Below are positions 43,589 to 53,053 of a stretch of 64,000 nucleotides of DNA, piece after piece. The number at the start of each line of letters is the position of its first letter. Position 1 is the first letter of the stretch. The position numbers and the translations under genes were made by a program. This stretch comes from CAZSHX01 sp964606895 (lineage in GTDB: Bacteria > Bacteroidota > Ignavibacteria > Kapaibacteriales > UBA2268): NCBI GenBank assembly GCA_964606895.1, contig CAZSHX010000001.1, positions 73,507-137,506 of the forward strand, read 5' to 3'. Below the pieces are notes generated by a model. It did no database searches, was not told the origin of the DNA, and worked only from the letters and a program-made list of their open reading frames with translations.

Positions 43589-44656
43589 TTGGGGAAACGA
43601 GTAATTGATTCTTTTTTGGAAAATAAGAATGAGAGTCAGCTGATTAACGAACCTCAGAGGATATTTGAACCTGAACAAATCAAAAAAATTCTTGTTTTGA
43701 GGCATGATAGAATCGGCGATTTGGTTGTGTCACGTTCTTTTTTAAGAATTCTTCGTAACCATCTTCCTGAAACTAAAATTGATATTCTGCTTAGTTACAG
43801 GAATTCATCGGGTTCCTTTTTAATCGCCAATTACATAGATAAATACTCCATTTTTCAAAAAGGTTTTTTCAAGAATGTAGTTCTATTGAATAAATTGAAA
43901 AATGAGAAATATGATCTTGTTGTAGATATGCTTGATAACAAATCAACTCGTTCTGGTTTGATTATCAAGCTGATAAAGGCAAAATATTCTCTCGGCTTTA
44001 AAAAAGAGAACTCTTCAATTTATTCCCATCTTGTAACTTTGCCCGATAAAAGTAAAGTTCATATTGTTGACAGAATTTCCCAACTTCTGATTCCATTTGG
44101 GATTAATCCTGCATCGGAAGATTTGTCACTTTCTCAGGAATTTGATAAGGAAAAGGAATTCGCTGATTCTTCGTTGCTTAATAGCAAAAATGGATTTGAA
44201 AGAATCGGGATTGTAATATCAGGCTCTGACAGATCAAAATATATCGGCACTGAAAATTTAATCAAATTGGTTAATCTTATTAATAGCAAGCATGCTGATT
44301 TCGAAATTATTCTCTTTTCGACCGTGGATTATAAAATTGAGTTGAACGAAATATCTGCAAATTCAAGTTCTAAAGCCGCTCCTTTCGTATCATCATTAAA
44401 GGAATATGCATGTATGCTTTCCACTTGCGATTTTTTGATTTCAACTGACACTTCTGCTGTTCATTTTGCTTCATTGATGAATATCCCTTGTGTTGCTCTT
44501 TATAAATTTGCTTCAGGTAATAACGATTTACCTTGGACACCATATAAAACAGTACATGAAATATTAGCCGTTAATGGCAATCGGATTGATTCGATTTCTT
44601 ATGTTGACATTTTTTCTGCTTTTGAAAGACTTGTAAATGAAGTTTCTACAAAATAA
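43589..44656 (+). CDS. Glycosyltransferase family 9 (heptosyltransferase-like)
   Basis: The 355-residue protein starts at a TTG (43589, AGAG upstream). Motifs fit GT9: ILVLRHDRIGDLVVS at about 32-46 and the C-terminal donor site DFLISTDTSAVHFASLMNIPCVALY. GT9 enzymes add heptose or other sugars to lipopolysaccharide core. It overlaps the next glycosyltransferase by 20 bases, so both probably act on the same envelope glycan. Confidence 0.88.
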   Translation: MGKRVIDSFLENKNESQLINEPQRIFEPEQIKKILVLRHDRIGDLVVSRSFLRILRNHLPETKIDILLSYRNSSGSFLIANYIDKYSIFQKGFFKNVVLLNKLKNEKYDLVVDMLDNKSTRSGLIIKLIKAKYSLGFKKENSSIYSHLVTLPDKSKVHIVDRISQLLIPFGINPASEDLSLSQEFDKEKEFADSSLLNSKNGFERIGIVISGSDRSKYIGTENLIKLVNLINSKHADFEIILFSTVDYKIELNEISANSSSKAAPFVSSLKEYACMLSTCDFLISTDTSAVHFASLMNIPCVALYKFASGNNDLPWTPYKTVHEILAVNGNRIDSISYVDIFSAFERLVNEVSTK

Positions 44657-46316
44657 AAGCGAACTTAAGTACTACATCCTAATCTTTTGGGTTGGGTTTA
44701 TCTTATTTGTTCCAATGCTTGGAAACGTTCATCTTTTTGACTGGGACGAGATAAATTTCGCTGAAGCGGCAAGAGAGATGATTTTTACTGGGGATTATTT
44801 GACCGTCAGGATAGATTTTGAACCATTTCACGAGAAACCCCCGCTCTTTATTTGGTTTCAGGTCGCCTCGATGAAGATATTTGGAATAAATGAATTTGCG
44901 TCAAGACTCCCAAATGCAATAATCGGCATTTTTACCCTTCTACTAATTTTTAATATCGGAAGTAAGTTTTTCGACAATAAATTCGGGATTCTGTGGGTAT
45001 TGGCTTATATAGGTTCTTTTCTGCCGCACTTTTACTTCAGAAGCGGAATTATTGACCCGCTCTTTAATCTCTTTATGTTTCTCGGTATTTACTCAATCTT
45101 CAGATACTATCAGATATCTCCTTTTGTTTTGACTATTCCTGACAGAAAAGGAAAGTTCATCATCTTTTCGGGGATATTTATAAGCCTTGCAGTTTTGACA
45201 AAGGGACCCGTCGGTTGGTTTATTCCTGCTTTATGTTGGTTAGTGTTCTGGTTCTTAAACAGAAAAACTGAAAGTTTTCCAATAAAGGAAATTGTGCTTT
45301 TTAGTCTCATTTCCGCAGTACCTTATTTGCTCTGGTATGGTATGGCAATATCTTCAGCGGGAATGTCAGTCTTTGGTGATTTCATCCAATATCAGTTTCG
45401 CCTGCTGACTACAGGTGAGGCAGGCCATGGAGGTCCTTTTTATTATCATTTTGTCGTACTTCTGTTCGGGTGCTTCCCTGCATCAATAATCCTGCTGAGA
45501 GGGATTCTTCCAAATTCCGCAGATAATCCTAATCAAAAACTTTTTAAAGGTTTTATGATTGTCTTGCTTTTGGTGGTGCTGATTGTATTTTCAATCGTAA
45601 AAACCAAAATAGTTCATTATTCTTCTCTGGCTTACTTCCCAATAACATTTTTAGCCGCATATTCAATGTACAAAATTGTCTATCAGGAATTGAAATGGAA
45701 GACTTCCACGAATTGGATGATAGGAATTATCGGGGGGATATTTTCAATTCTCCTGATAGTTTTTCCATTGATTCTAATCAATATTCAGACTTTCCTTCCG
45801 ATGATAACCGATAAATTTACTCATGGACTCCTTTCCGCCAATGTCCAATGGTTCGGAATTGAATATTTCATTGGGATTATTTATTTAGCCGCCATCATTA
45901 CTTCCATAATTCTCTTTAAAAGAAAATTCTATTTAAAAGGATTTCTGACATTGTTTGCCGGTGGTGTTTTAGTTGTTTTGCTGTTTTTGCCGTTAATCGC
46001 TCCAAAAATTGAGAAATATACTCAGGCAACACCTATAGAGTTCTATCAGAAGTTAAAAGGACAGGATTGTTACGTCCATGTGTTAGGCTACAAAAGCTAT
46101 GCCCATTATTTTTATTCACAAAAGCCATATTCAGCCTCAGCAAAAGCAAAAGGCATATCTCATGATGAATATGAGGGTTGGCTTCTCAATGGAGAAATTG
46201 ACAAACCTGTTTTTTTCGTTTGCAAAAATAAGGGATCCGAAAAATACCTGCAAAATCCAAAGTTGAAATTACTTTTTTCTTTGAACGGATATGTTTTCCT
46301 CAAACGGGAAATTTAA
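44637..46316 (+). CDS. GT39/ArnT-type membrane glycosyltransferase
   Basis: The 559-residue protein has about eleven membrane segments and, after the first, the acidic loop LFDWDEINFAEAAREM with the catalytic DE pair typical of the GT-C fold (ArnT, PMT and GT83). These enzymes use polyprenyl-phosphate sugars at the periplasmic face to modify lipid A, proteins or glycans. The GT9 gene before it supports a lipopolysaccharide-related role. Which sugar is moved cannot be read. Confidence 0.87.
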   Translation: MKFLQNKSELKYYILIFWVGFILFVPMLGNVHLFDWDEINFAEAAREMIFTGDYLTVRIDFEPFHEKPPLFIWFQVASMKIFGINEFASRLPNAIIGIFTLLLIFNIGSKFFDNKFGILWVLAYIGSFLPHFYFRSGIIDPLFNLFMFLGIYSIFRYYQISPFVLTIPDRKGKFIIFSGIFISLAVLTKGPVGWFIPALCWLVFWFLNRKTESFPIKEIVLFSLISAVPYLLWYGMAISSAGMSVFGDFIQYQFRLLTTGEAGHGGPFYYHFVVLLFGCFPASIILLRGILPNSADNPNQKLFKGFMIVLLLVVLIVFSIVKTKIVHYSSLAYFPITFLAAYSMYKIVYQELKWKTSTNWMIGIIGGIFSILLIVFPLILINIQTFLPMITDKFTHGLLSANVQWFGIEYFIGIIYLAAIITSIILFKRKFYLKGFLTLFAGGVLVVLLFLPLIAPKIEKYTQATPIEFYQKLKGQDCYVHVLGYKSYAHYFYSQKPYSASAKAKGISHDEYEGWLLNGEIDKPVFFVCKNKGSEKYLQNPKLKLLFSLNGYVFLKREI

Positions 46317-46570
46317 CTTTTTAATAAATAATTCAGAGATTCCTATTTTTAACAAATTTAAGTCAATTTTACGGTTACAGAAAATCATCATCATAAGCAA
46401 CTGATAATTATATAATTACAAATATTTTATGAGTATTTATATGACACACATCACCAAGTAATAATTAAATTATTTTTGAAAATGATTGTAGAATGATTAA
46501 TTTCGGACTGAATTTATTTATGGACTTATATATTTATTAAGCTTTTTTAATTAACAGGATTAGTAAGGTT

Positions 46571-47044
46571 ATGCCAAGAAGAGTTAAAATCAGTGAATCG
46601 CAAGCCGAAAGGCTTTCAAAACTTACATTTATGATGGCAAAAGCTTGCCAGGATAAAGAGCATTATTTCTCAAAATTGTACAACCTCACAACCGCAGAGT
46701 TTCGCCTCCTTCGGTTCTTGAAAGACAAGTTCACAATTAATGCAAAAGAACTCGCAGGTCAGATCGGCGTTACTCAGGGCAGAGTTACTCAGGTTTTAAC
46801 CACCTTGGAAGAAAAAGGTTATATCATTCGTGATATGGATCTGGAAGACCGCCGCAACATTAAAATCAGTTTAACTGATACGGCAAGACCATTCATTCAG
46901 GCAATCACAAAAAAACATGTTGAACTGAATTTCAAAGTTCTTGAAAAAATTCCTGCCGAAATCAGAGATACAGTGCTTGAAGCAGTTGAAGAACTTATCA
47001 CAACTCTCGCCACATGGAGCAAAGAAAAAGTCACAGAAGAATAA
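46571..47044 (+). CDS. MarR-family transcriptional regulator
   Basis: The 157-residue protein has a winged helix with the MarR pattern: LTTAEFRLLRFL, the recognition segment IGVTQGRVTQVLTTLEEKGYI and the wing DMEDRRNIKI-like DLEDRRNIKISLT. MarR proteins bind palindromes as dimers and often sense phenolics or oxidants. It is a single gene with its own terminator; no obvious target is fused or adjacent on the same strand. Confidence 0.9.
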   Translation: MPRRVKISESQAERLSKLTFMMAKACQDKEHYFSKLYNLTTAEFRLLRFLKDKFTINAKELAGQIGVTQGRVTQVLTTLEEKGYIIRDMDLEDRRNIKISLTDTARPFIQAITKKHVELNFKVLEKIPAEIRDTVLEAVEELITTLATWSKEKVTEE

Positions 47045-47073
47045 TCTTTTTTATAAATGAAATTTTAGTATTT

Positions 47074-47109
47074 AAAGCATCCCATAAAGTATATGGGATG
47101 CTTTTTTTT
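47074..47109 (+). terminator. Rho-independent terminator after the MarR gene
   Basis: AAAGCATCCCAT (47074-47085) and ATGGGATGCTTT (47093-47104) form a perfect 12-base stem with a seven-base loop, followed by a T-run. Confidence 0.92.
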
Positions 47110-47248
47110 ATAATATCTTCTACTTCAATTTTTCCTGTTTTCGTTAAGGGGACACCCTAGAAGTTTTTCGATATAATAACAAATAACTCTGCCTGCTCCT
47201 CATTACCTAAACACCTCAACTCGTAGTAATTCCCTGACAAACCAAAAA

Positions 47249-47280
47249 AAATCCCCTAACCTGTTCGGGAGAGGGGATTT
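47249..47280 (-). terminator. Rho-independent terminator of the NuoE/NuoF/GltD-like operon
   Basis: AAATCCCCT (47249-47257) pairs with AGGGGATTT (47272-47280). On the minus strand a T-run follows the hairpin, 23 bases after the stop codon at 47303. Confidence 0.88.
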
Positions 47281-47302
47281 GAAATAAAAGCGAAATCCGG
47301 TC

Positions 47303-49420
47303 TTATGCTTCGCTGAGTGCAGACCTTGTCAGATGGCTCGGTACAGTTGTGCCGTCCTCAAGTTTTTCAAGGATTGCACCTGTCGGGCAAACTTCAACAC
47401 ACATCTTGCATCCGTCGCATGTGGATTCTTCCCAGGGATTTCCGAAGTTCGGCTGAACTCTTGTCGGGAAACCTCTGCCTGTAAAGCAGATAGCCCCAAG
47501 TCCTTTCACTTCTTCGCAAACTCTGACGCATGCACCGCAAAGAATACATTTGCCGGATTCATATTGAATAACTTTGTGAGTGTCGTCAACACTCCAGTCT
47601 CTATGCCCGCCTTTCCATTTTTTCGGATTGGCATCATATTCAAAAGCGAAAGCACGTAGAGCACAAATATCCTGCTCGGCACATCCGCAGTTCAAACATC
47701 TTGAAGCCTCGCCGATAGCATCAGAGGAACAATAACCTTGTTCAACCTCGGGAAACATAGGATTAAGTCTGTCGGCAATTTTAAGTTTAAGCATTTTTGT
47801 ACGGTCAATATTTGAAGTACCTTTGTAAAAACCGGCAGGTATTTCAGCCAGTGAACCGATTTCGACGGTAAATTCGTTAACTGCAGATTTCAATTTTCTG
47901 CCGTTAACATATAAATCCATCATTTCGGCGGCACGTCTTCCCATACCAATTGCTTCAACTGCAATTCTACCGTTTCCGTCAACGGCACAGTCACCGCCTG
48001 CGAAAACTCCTTCTTCGGTTGTCATGAAAGTTTTTGGATTGACTTTAATCGTTCCCCACTCGTAAGTTTCAACTTTGGTACCTTTAAGGCAATCGCCGTC
48101 AATAGCCTGACCGATAGCAGAAACCATTGAATCGCAGGTAATGGAAAATTCACTTCCGGGAATTTTAACAGGACTTCTTCTGCCTGATGAATCGGGGTCG
48201 CCAAGTCTCATTTTCAAAGAAGTAACTTTCAATTTTTCGCCGTCGCTTTCGATTGAAAGAGGTGCCGTAAGTTCCATAAGTTCAACTCCTTCTTCCACCA
48301 TGTCGTCAACCTCTTCTTCGTGAGCAGGCATTTCGTGGCGGGTTCTGCGGTACATAATGTAAACATCTTTCACGCCGAGTCTTTTGGCACTTCTTGCGGC
48401 ATCAATTGCAGTGGAACCACCGCCGACCACAACACATGAATTTCCAAGATATGGCGGATCGTCCGATGCTACGTTATCGAGGACTTTAACGCCTGAGTAA
48501 ACTCTTTCAAGATTTTCACCGCTGACTCTCATTGCAGTTGCACCCTGAGCACCAATGGCTATATATATCGCATCGTAACCTTCTTTTTTCAGTTGTTCGG
48601 TTGTAACATCAGTTCCAAAATCAACATTATATCTAACGTCAATTCCTGTTGCAATGATTGTGGCAACTTCAGCGGCAAGAGTATTTCTGGGCAGACGGAA
48701 ATCGGGAATACCGAATGCAAGCATACCGCCTGCTCTGTCGTGACGGTCGAATACAGTTACGGCATGGCCTTTTTGTCTCAGATAATATCCTGCCGAAAGT
48801 CCGGCCGGACCGGCACCGATGATAGCAATTTTCTTGCCTGTATCGGGTGCACACTCGGGAACAAAAGGATTGTCGGAATTGAGGTCTTCGTCTGCGGCAT
48901 ATCTTTTGAGTGAACAAATTGCCGCAGCACCTTCAAGGTTATTTCTTCTGCAAGCAGTTTCGCATGGTCTTGGACAAACTCTGCCGATACTTGCGGCAAA
49001 AGGAATACGTGTTTTGATGATTTTCAATGCTTTCAAAGGGTCGCCTTTTGAAATTGCATCAAGATAAGCGGGAATAGGTGTATTTGCAGGGCATGCCGCC
49101 TGGCATGGAGCAAGACAGTCTCCTGCATGGTCCGAAAGCAAAAGCTCGAGGCAAAGTTTTCTGCTTTGTCTTACTTTATATGAATCAGTCAGAATCTCCA
49201 TTCCGTCCATTGCTGTTGTAGAACATGAAGTAACAAGATTGCCTCCTGTTTTCACAGATTCAACAACGCATACGAAACACGAGGAGAAAGGTTTCAATTT
49301 CTCGTGGTGGCAAAGAGTAGGTATTTCTACACCAATCTTCTTTGCGGCATCAAGAATGCTGGTTCCGTCAGGAACCTGAACCTCGACATTGTCTATTTTT
49401 ATATTGATTGTTTTTTCCAT
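47303..49420 (-). CDS. GltD-like FAD/NADPH oxidoreductase with NuoG-type N-terminus and C-terminal ferredoxin domain (StnC-like)
   Basis: The start is the ATG at 49420 with AGGAG upstream; a TTG at 49441 would overlap the NuoF gene. The 705-residue protein has a [2Fe-2S] domain (PTLCHHEKLKPFSSCFVC), a NuoG-type cluster region (LLLSDHAGDCLAPCQAACP), the GltD cluster (RVCPRPCETACRR), FAD and NADPH sites (AIIGAGPAGLSAGYYL; VVGGGSTAIDAARSA) and C-terminal [4Fe-4S] motifs (KCILCGACVRVCEEV, CDGCKMCVEVCPTGA). It is the third gene after NuoE- and NuoF-like genes. This gene order and architecture match the Stn family of electron-bifurcating transhydrogenases; a plain NADPH-linked flavoprotein is the alternative. 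No hydrogenase subunit is present. Confidence 0.85.
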   Translation of the reverse strand: MEKTINIKIDNVEVQVPDGTSILDAAKKIGVEIPTLCHHEKLKPFSSCFVCVVESVKTGGNLVTSCSTTAMDGMEILTDSYKVRQSRKLCLELLLSDHAGDCLAPCQAACPANTPIPAYLDAISKGDPLKALKIIKTRIPFAASIGRVCPRPCETACRRNNLEGAAAICSLKRYAADEDLNSDNPFVPECAPDTGKKIAIIGAGPAGLSAGYYLRQKGHAVTVFDRHDRAGGMLAFGIPDFRLPRNTLAAEVATIIATGIDVRYNVDFGTDVTTEQLKKEGYDAIYIAIGAQGATAMRVSGENLERVYSGVKVLDNVASDDPPYLGNSCVVVGGGSTAIDAARSAKRLGVKDVYIMYRRTRHEMPAHEEEVDDMVEEGVELMELTAPLSIESDGEKLKVTSLKMRLGDPDSSGRRSPVKIPGSEFSITCDSMVSAIGQAIDGDCLKGTKVETYEWGTIKVNPKTFMTTEEGVFAGGDCAVDGNGRIAVEAIGMGRRAAEMMDLYVNGRKLKSAVNEFTVEIGSLAEIPAGFYKGTSNIDRTKMLKLKIADRLNPMFPEVEQGYCSSDAIGEASRCLNCGCAEQDICALRAFAFEYDANPKKWKGGHRDWSVDDTHKVIQYESGKCILCGACVRVCEEVKGLGAICFTGRGFPTRVQPNFGNPWEESTCDGCKMCVEVCPTGAILEKLEDGTTVPSHLTRSALSEA

Positions 49421-49433
49421 TATTTTTACTCCT

Positions 49434-51221
49434 TTACTCAACCATTATTGAATCGAATTTACAAACCTGATTACAAACTCCGCAACGTGTACATCTTTCG
49501 ATATCAAGCAAATGGGGTTCGTTTTTCTTGCCTGTGATTGCCTGAACCGGGCAGGGCTTAACGCAAGCCATACAGCCGGTACATTTTTCAGCCACAATAG
49601 AATATGTTATTAACGCTTTGCAGGAACGTGAAGGGCATCTAGCATCTTTAATATGAGCTTCGTATTCGTGTCTGAAGTATCTCAAGGTAGAGAGAACGGG
49701 ATTCGGAGCTGTTTGTCCCAAACCGCAGAGCGAAGCCTGACGGATTCCTTGTCCTAATTCTTCCAAAAGGTCAATATCGGCTTCAGTGCCTGTGCCGGAA
49801 GTTATTCTTTCCAGTATTTCGAGCATTCGTTTAGTACCGATACGGCAGAAAGTACATTTGCCGCAACTTTCGTTCTGGGTGAATTTCAGGAAGAATTTTG
49901 CAATGTCAACCATGCAGTCGTCTTCGTCCATAACAACCATACCGCCGGAACCCATCATAGCTCCGTATTTTTTAAGTTCTTCGTAGTCAACAGAAATTCC
50001 AAGATATTGATTTGGGATACATCCGCCGGAAGGACCGCCAAGCTGAACAGCTTTAACAGGTTTGCCGCTGATAGTTCCACCACCGATTTTTTCAATAATA
50101 TCGGAAATGGACATTCCCATTGGTACTTCAACCAAACCGCCGCGTTTTACTTTTCCGGCAAGAGCAAATACTTTCGTTCCTTTGCTTCCTTCGGTACCGT
50201 AAGCCGCAAATTTTTCAGGTCCGTTTGAGATAATCCATGGAATATTTGCAAATGTTTCTACGTTATTGATATTTGTCGGTTTGCCGAAAAGTCCGCTAAC
50301 GGCAGGATAAGGAGGACGTTTTTTGGGCATTCCTCTTTCGCCTTCAATACTTGCCATAAGAGCAGTTTCTTCGCCGCAAACAAAAGCTCCGGCACCTTCT
50401 TTTAATTTTATTTCAAAATCAAAAGCAGTTCCATATATATTTTGACCCAGTAATCCTTTTTGTTTTGCCTGGTCAATTGCAATATTCAATCTCTTGATTG
50501 CAAGAGGATATTCAGCTCTTGCATAAATATAAGCATGGCTTGCACCGATTGCATATCCGGCGATTAACATTCCTTCGATAACCGAATGCGGGTCGCTTTC
50601 CAGAACCGAACGGTCCATAAATGCACCGGGGTCTCCTTCGTCGGCATTACAAATAATATATTTATCATCACTTACAGAAGCTTTAGCCAACTGCCATTTT
50701 TTCCCGGTTGGGAAACCGCCGCCGCCTCTGCCTCTCAAACCTGATGCGATAATGTTGTTGACAACGTCATCGGCAGAAAGTGTGGTCAAAGCTTTTTTTA
50801 ATGCTTCATAACCGCCTGTTGCAATGTATTCGTCAATTGATTCAGGGTCAATAAATCCGCAGTTTCTAAGGGCAATTTTAACCTGAGGCCCGGTAAATGC
50901 CTGAGTTGGTTCAGAAATTTCACCTTTTTCGAAAGTCCATTCGTCAACCGGCTGATTGTTTATTATGTGGCTTTCAAAAATCTGAAGTGCTTTCTTTTGG
51001 TCAACGAGCCCGTAGCTGACTTTCGGCTGTCCGGGGACATAAACTTCGACGATAGGTTCGAAGTGGCATGAGCCGTTGCATCCTGTTATTTCAAGGGAAA
51101 TATCGCCGCCAAAACCGGCAATACTGGTTTTCAATTCATTGTAAACATCGCGTGCACCTGCGGCAATACCGCAAGACCCGTAGCCTACTATGATTTTTGT
51201 ATTATTTCCGTTTGTTGTCAT
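49434..51221 (-). CDS. NuoF/HydB-like NADH-binding flavoprotein subunit (StnB-like)
   Basis: The 595-residue protein has an N-terminal thioredoxin-like [2Fe-2S] domain (cysteines at about 17, 48 and 52, GCNGSC), the NADH/FMN site SGLRGRGGGGFPTGKKW, the NuoF cluster ESCGKCTFCRIGTKRM, and two C-terminal [4Fe-4S] motifs (KCTGCMACVKPCPV, RCTRCGVCNQVCKF). This extended form is that of HydB and of Stn/NADP-reducing complexes, not of respiratory NuoF. FMN in such proteins may bifurcate electrons. It overlaps the NuoE gene by four bases and precedes the GltD-like gene by 13. Confidence 0.93.
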   Translation of the reverse strand: MTTNGNNTKIIVGYGSCGIAAGARDVYNELKTSIAGFGGDISLEITGCNGSCHFEPIVEVYVPGQPKVSYGLVDQKKALQIFESHIINNQPVDEWTFEKGEISEPTQAFTGPQVKIALRNCGFIDPESIDEYIATGGYEALKKALTTLSADDVVNNIIASGLRGRGGGGFPTGKKWQLAKASVSDDKYIICNADEGDPGAFMDRSVLESDPHSVIEGMLIAGYAIGASHAYIYARAEYPLAIKRLNIAIDQAKQKGLLGQNIYGTAFDFEIKLKEGAGAFVCGEETALMASIEGERGMPKKRPPYPAVSGLFGKPTNINNVETFANIPWIISNGPEKFAAYGTEGSKGTKVFALAGKVKRGGLVEVPMGMSISDIIEKIGGGTISGKPVKAVQLGGPSGGCIPNQYLGISVDYEELKKYGAMMGSGGMVVMDEDDCMVDIAKFFLKFTQNESCGKCTFCRIGTKRMLEILERITSGTGTEADIDLLEELGQGIRQASLCGLGQTAPNPVLSTLRYFRHEYEAHIKDARCPSRSCKALITYSIVAEKCTGCMACVKPCPVQAITGKKNEPHLLDIERCTRCGVCNQVCKFDSIMVE

Positions 51222-51730
51222 GATTTCTGCTCCGCATTAGCTTTGTTACAATCTTGTTTGTGTCTGTTCATTGCTTTTCTGACAGCGGCTCTGTCCAGAT
51301 GCCCGAAAGCGGTTTCATCTGCCATCATCACCGGCGCAAGAGAACAGCAACCAAGACAGGCAACGGATTCGATAGTATATTGTCTGTCGGGGGTTGTCTC
51401 TCCCATTTTGATTCCTAAATATTCTTCGATGGCAGTATCTACCATATCGGCGCCACGAACGTGGCATGCTGTTCCGTGGCAAACCTTGACAATATGCTTG
51501 CCAACTGGTGAGAGCCTGAACTGTGAATAAAAAGTTGCCACACCATAAAGTTGTTTGGCTGTTACATTTGAATTGTCTGCAATGTACTGCATTGCCTGAA
51601 TAGGTAGAAAGCCGAATTCGGACTGCATGTCCTGCAAAATGCCGACTGCATTTTCAGTGCCTGTTCCTCGTTTACCGAGGATGCCGTCCAAAGCGGTAAT
51701 CTGCTCCTGAGTTAAATTTTCTTTTTCCAT
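51218..51730 (-). CDS. NuoE/HydC-like [2Fe-2S] subunit (StnA-like)
   Basis: The 170-residue protein has a helical N-terminal part and a thioredoxin-like [2Fe-2S] domain with the four cysteines of NuoE: VCHGTACHVRGAD and SVACLGCCSLAPVM. It passes electrons with the NuoF-like subunit encoded four bases on. It begins the three-gene complex, 63 bases after ricT, and may share its transcript. Confidence 0.93.
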   Translation of the reverse strand: MEKENLTQEQITALDGILGKRGTGTENAVGILQDMQSEFGFLPIQAMQYIADNSNVTAKQLYGVATFYSQFRLSPVGKHIVKVCHGTACHVRGADMVDTAIEEYLGIKMGETTPDRQYTIESVACLGCCSLAPVMMADETAFGHLDRAAVRKAMNRHKQDCNKANAEQKS

Positions 51731-51793
51731 TCTGCACCATTAAGTTACAAAAATCTTACATCTATATTAAAAAACACACTTATCGCTGTAACA

Positions 51794-52939
51794 TCAATAT
51801 TCATTATCTGAAATGTATGCCAATTCATCCAAATCGTCAAATTCAAAGTTAGAAAATTGTTCATCCTTGGTTGGAGGAGTAATCTTCCCGGCTTTGCTGA
51901 GTTCTTCCATTTCTTCGCCGGTCATGTTTTTATAAACCCCTTTGCCGGTGATATGCAAGTGAACCATTTTCTTGAAGATATCAATCTTAATAATCTTCGC
52001 ATTGCCTTCCTGCAATGAAACTGTGGAATGCAACGGAGGATAATTTTTATATTCTTCAAGGTATGTATCGTGTTCGTAAAGTAAACAGCATTTGAGTCTG
52101 CCGCAGTAACCGCTTAACTTTGCAACATTGTTTGCAAGCTGTTGGTTGCGTGCGTGGTCAAGCGTAACATGAGAAAACTCGCTTCCAAATGACGAACAGC
52201 AAAGATGGAGTCCGCAGGGACCCATTCCGCCGATTCTTTTAGCTTCTTCGCGGGTACTGATCTGGCGTAATTCAATTCTTGTTTTAAAACTTCTTGCGAG
52301 TTCTTTTACAAGTTCACGAAAATCAATACGCTGGGGGGCTGTGAAGTAAATGGTAAGTCTTTGACGGTCCAACTGCCATTCAGCATCTGTGACCTTCATA
52401 TCCAGATTGAAAGTTTTGACGTATTCTTTTGTTTTTTCCAAAACCCAGTCTTCGTCGTGCTCATTCTTTTTCATTTTGGAAAGGTCTTCGTTTGTGGCAT
52501 GTCTGAGAATTGCCATATCGGGCACCTCATCTTTGTAAACAGATTTCTGCTTATCAACAGCATCTGCACCGCAACTGCAAACCGTTCCGATGTCCACACC
52601 GTTTTCAATCTGAGCAACAACATATTCATATTGTTTTAAAGGCAGATTGTTTGCATTATTGAAAAGTTTTTTCCTTTTACCTTTGAAGGATACAACAGCC
52701 ACTGGCGATTCTTCCGCTTTTCCTGTATTTTCGTATTTCACCGAAGAAACTGAAAAATCAGCACTTAAGTCCTCATTAAGTGCATGCTTGCAACATCCTC
52801 CCTGATGATGGGAATTGTTATAGGGCTTTGGATTGTTGTTGTTTTTGTTGTCGAATTTATTATAAGGCTGTTGTTCTCGTGGATCTCCCCATTCGCCGGT
52901 ATTATTGCTCCCAAAAGTGTCTTTATACATATATTCCAA
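51794..52939 (-). CDS. ricT: PSP1-domain protein RicT (YaaT)
   Basis: The 381-residue protein has a central PSP1 domain with the cysteine motifs GPCGLHLCCSSFG and SGYCGRLKCCLLYEHDTY, which bind iron-sulfur clusters in the Bacillus RicAFT complex. The N-terminal 90 residues are low-complexity and Asn-rich with an extra GGCCKH motif. In Bacillus RicT influences RNA processing and sporulation; in Bacteroidota it is a widespread gene next to holB, as here. Role in this organism unknown. Confidence 0.9.
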   Translation of the reverse strand: MEYMYKDTFGSNNTGEWGDPREQQPYNKFDNKNNNNPKPYNNSHHQGGCCKHALNEDLSADFSVSSVKYENTGKAEESPVAVVSFKGKRKKLFNNANNLPLKQYEYVVAQIENGVDIGTVCSCGADAVDKQKSVYKDEVPDMAILRHATNEDLSKMKKNEHDEDWVLEKTKEYVKTFNLDMKVTDAEWQLDRQRLTIYFTAPQRIDFRELVKELARSFKTRIELRQISTREEAKRIGGMGPCGLHLCCSSFGSEFSHVTLDHARNQQLANNVAKLSGYCGRLKCCLLYEHDTYLEEYKNYPPLHSTVSLQEGNAKIIKIDIFKKMVHLHITGKGVYKNMTGEEMEELSKAGKITPPTKDEQFSNFEFDDLDELAYISDNEY

Positions 52940-53053
52940 AATGATTTTTACAAAATAACAAAATTAAAATTTCTAACTTAACTAAAACCAAGATAATAAC
53001 CAATAATAATTTCAATAAACATATATAATTCAGACATTTAAAGTTAATCAAGA

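Noticed and set aside
47303..51730. NAD-reducing hydrogenase or formate dehydrogenase operon
   Set aside because: NuoE-, NuoF- and NuoG-like parts are present but no hydrogenase or formate dehydrogenase catalytic subunit; the third gene is GltD-like.
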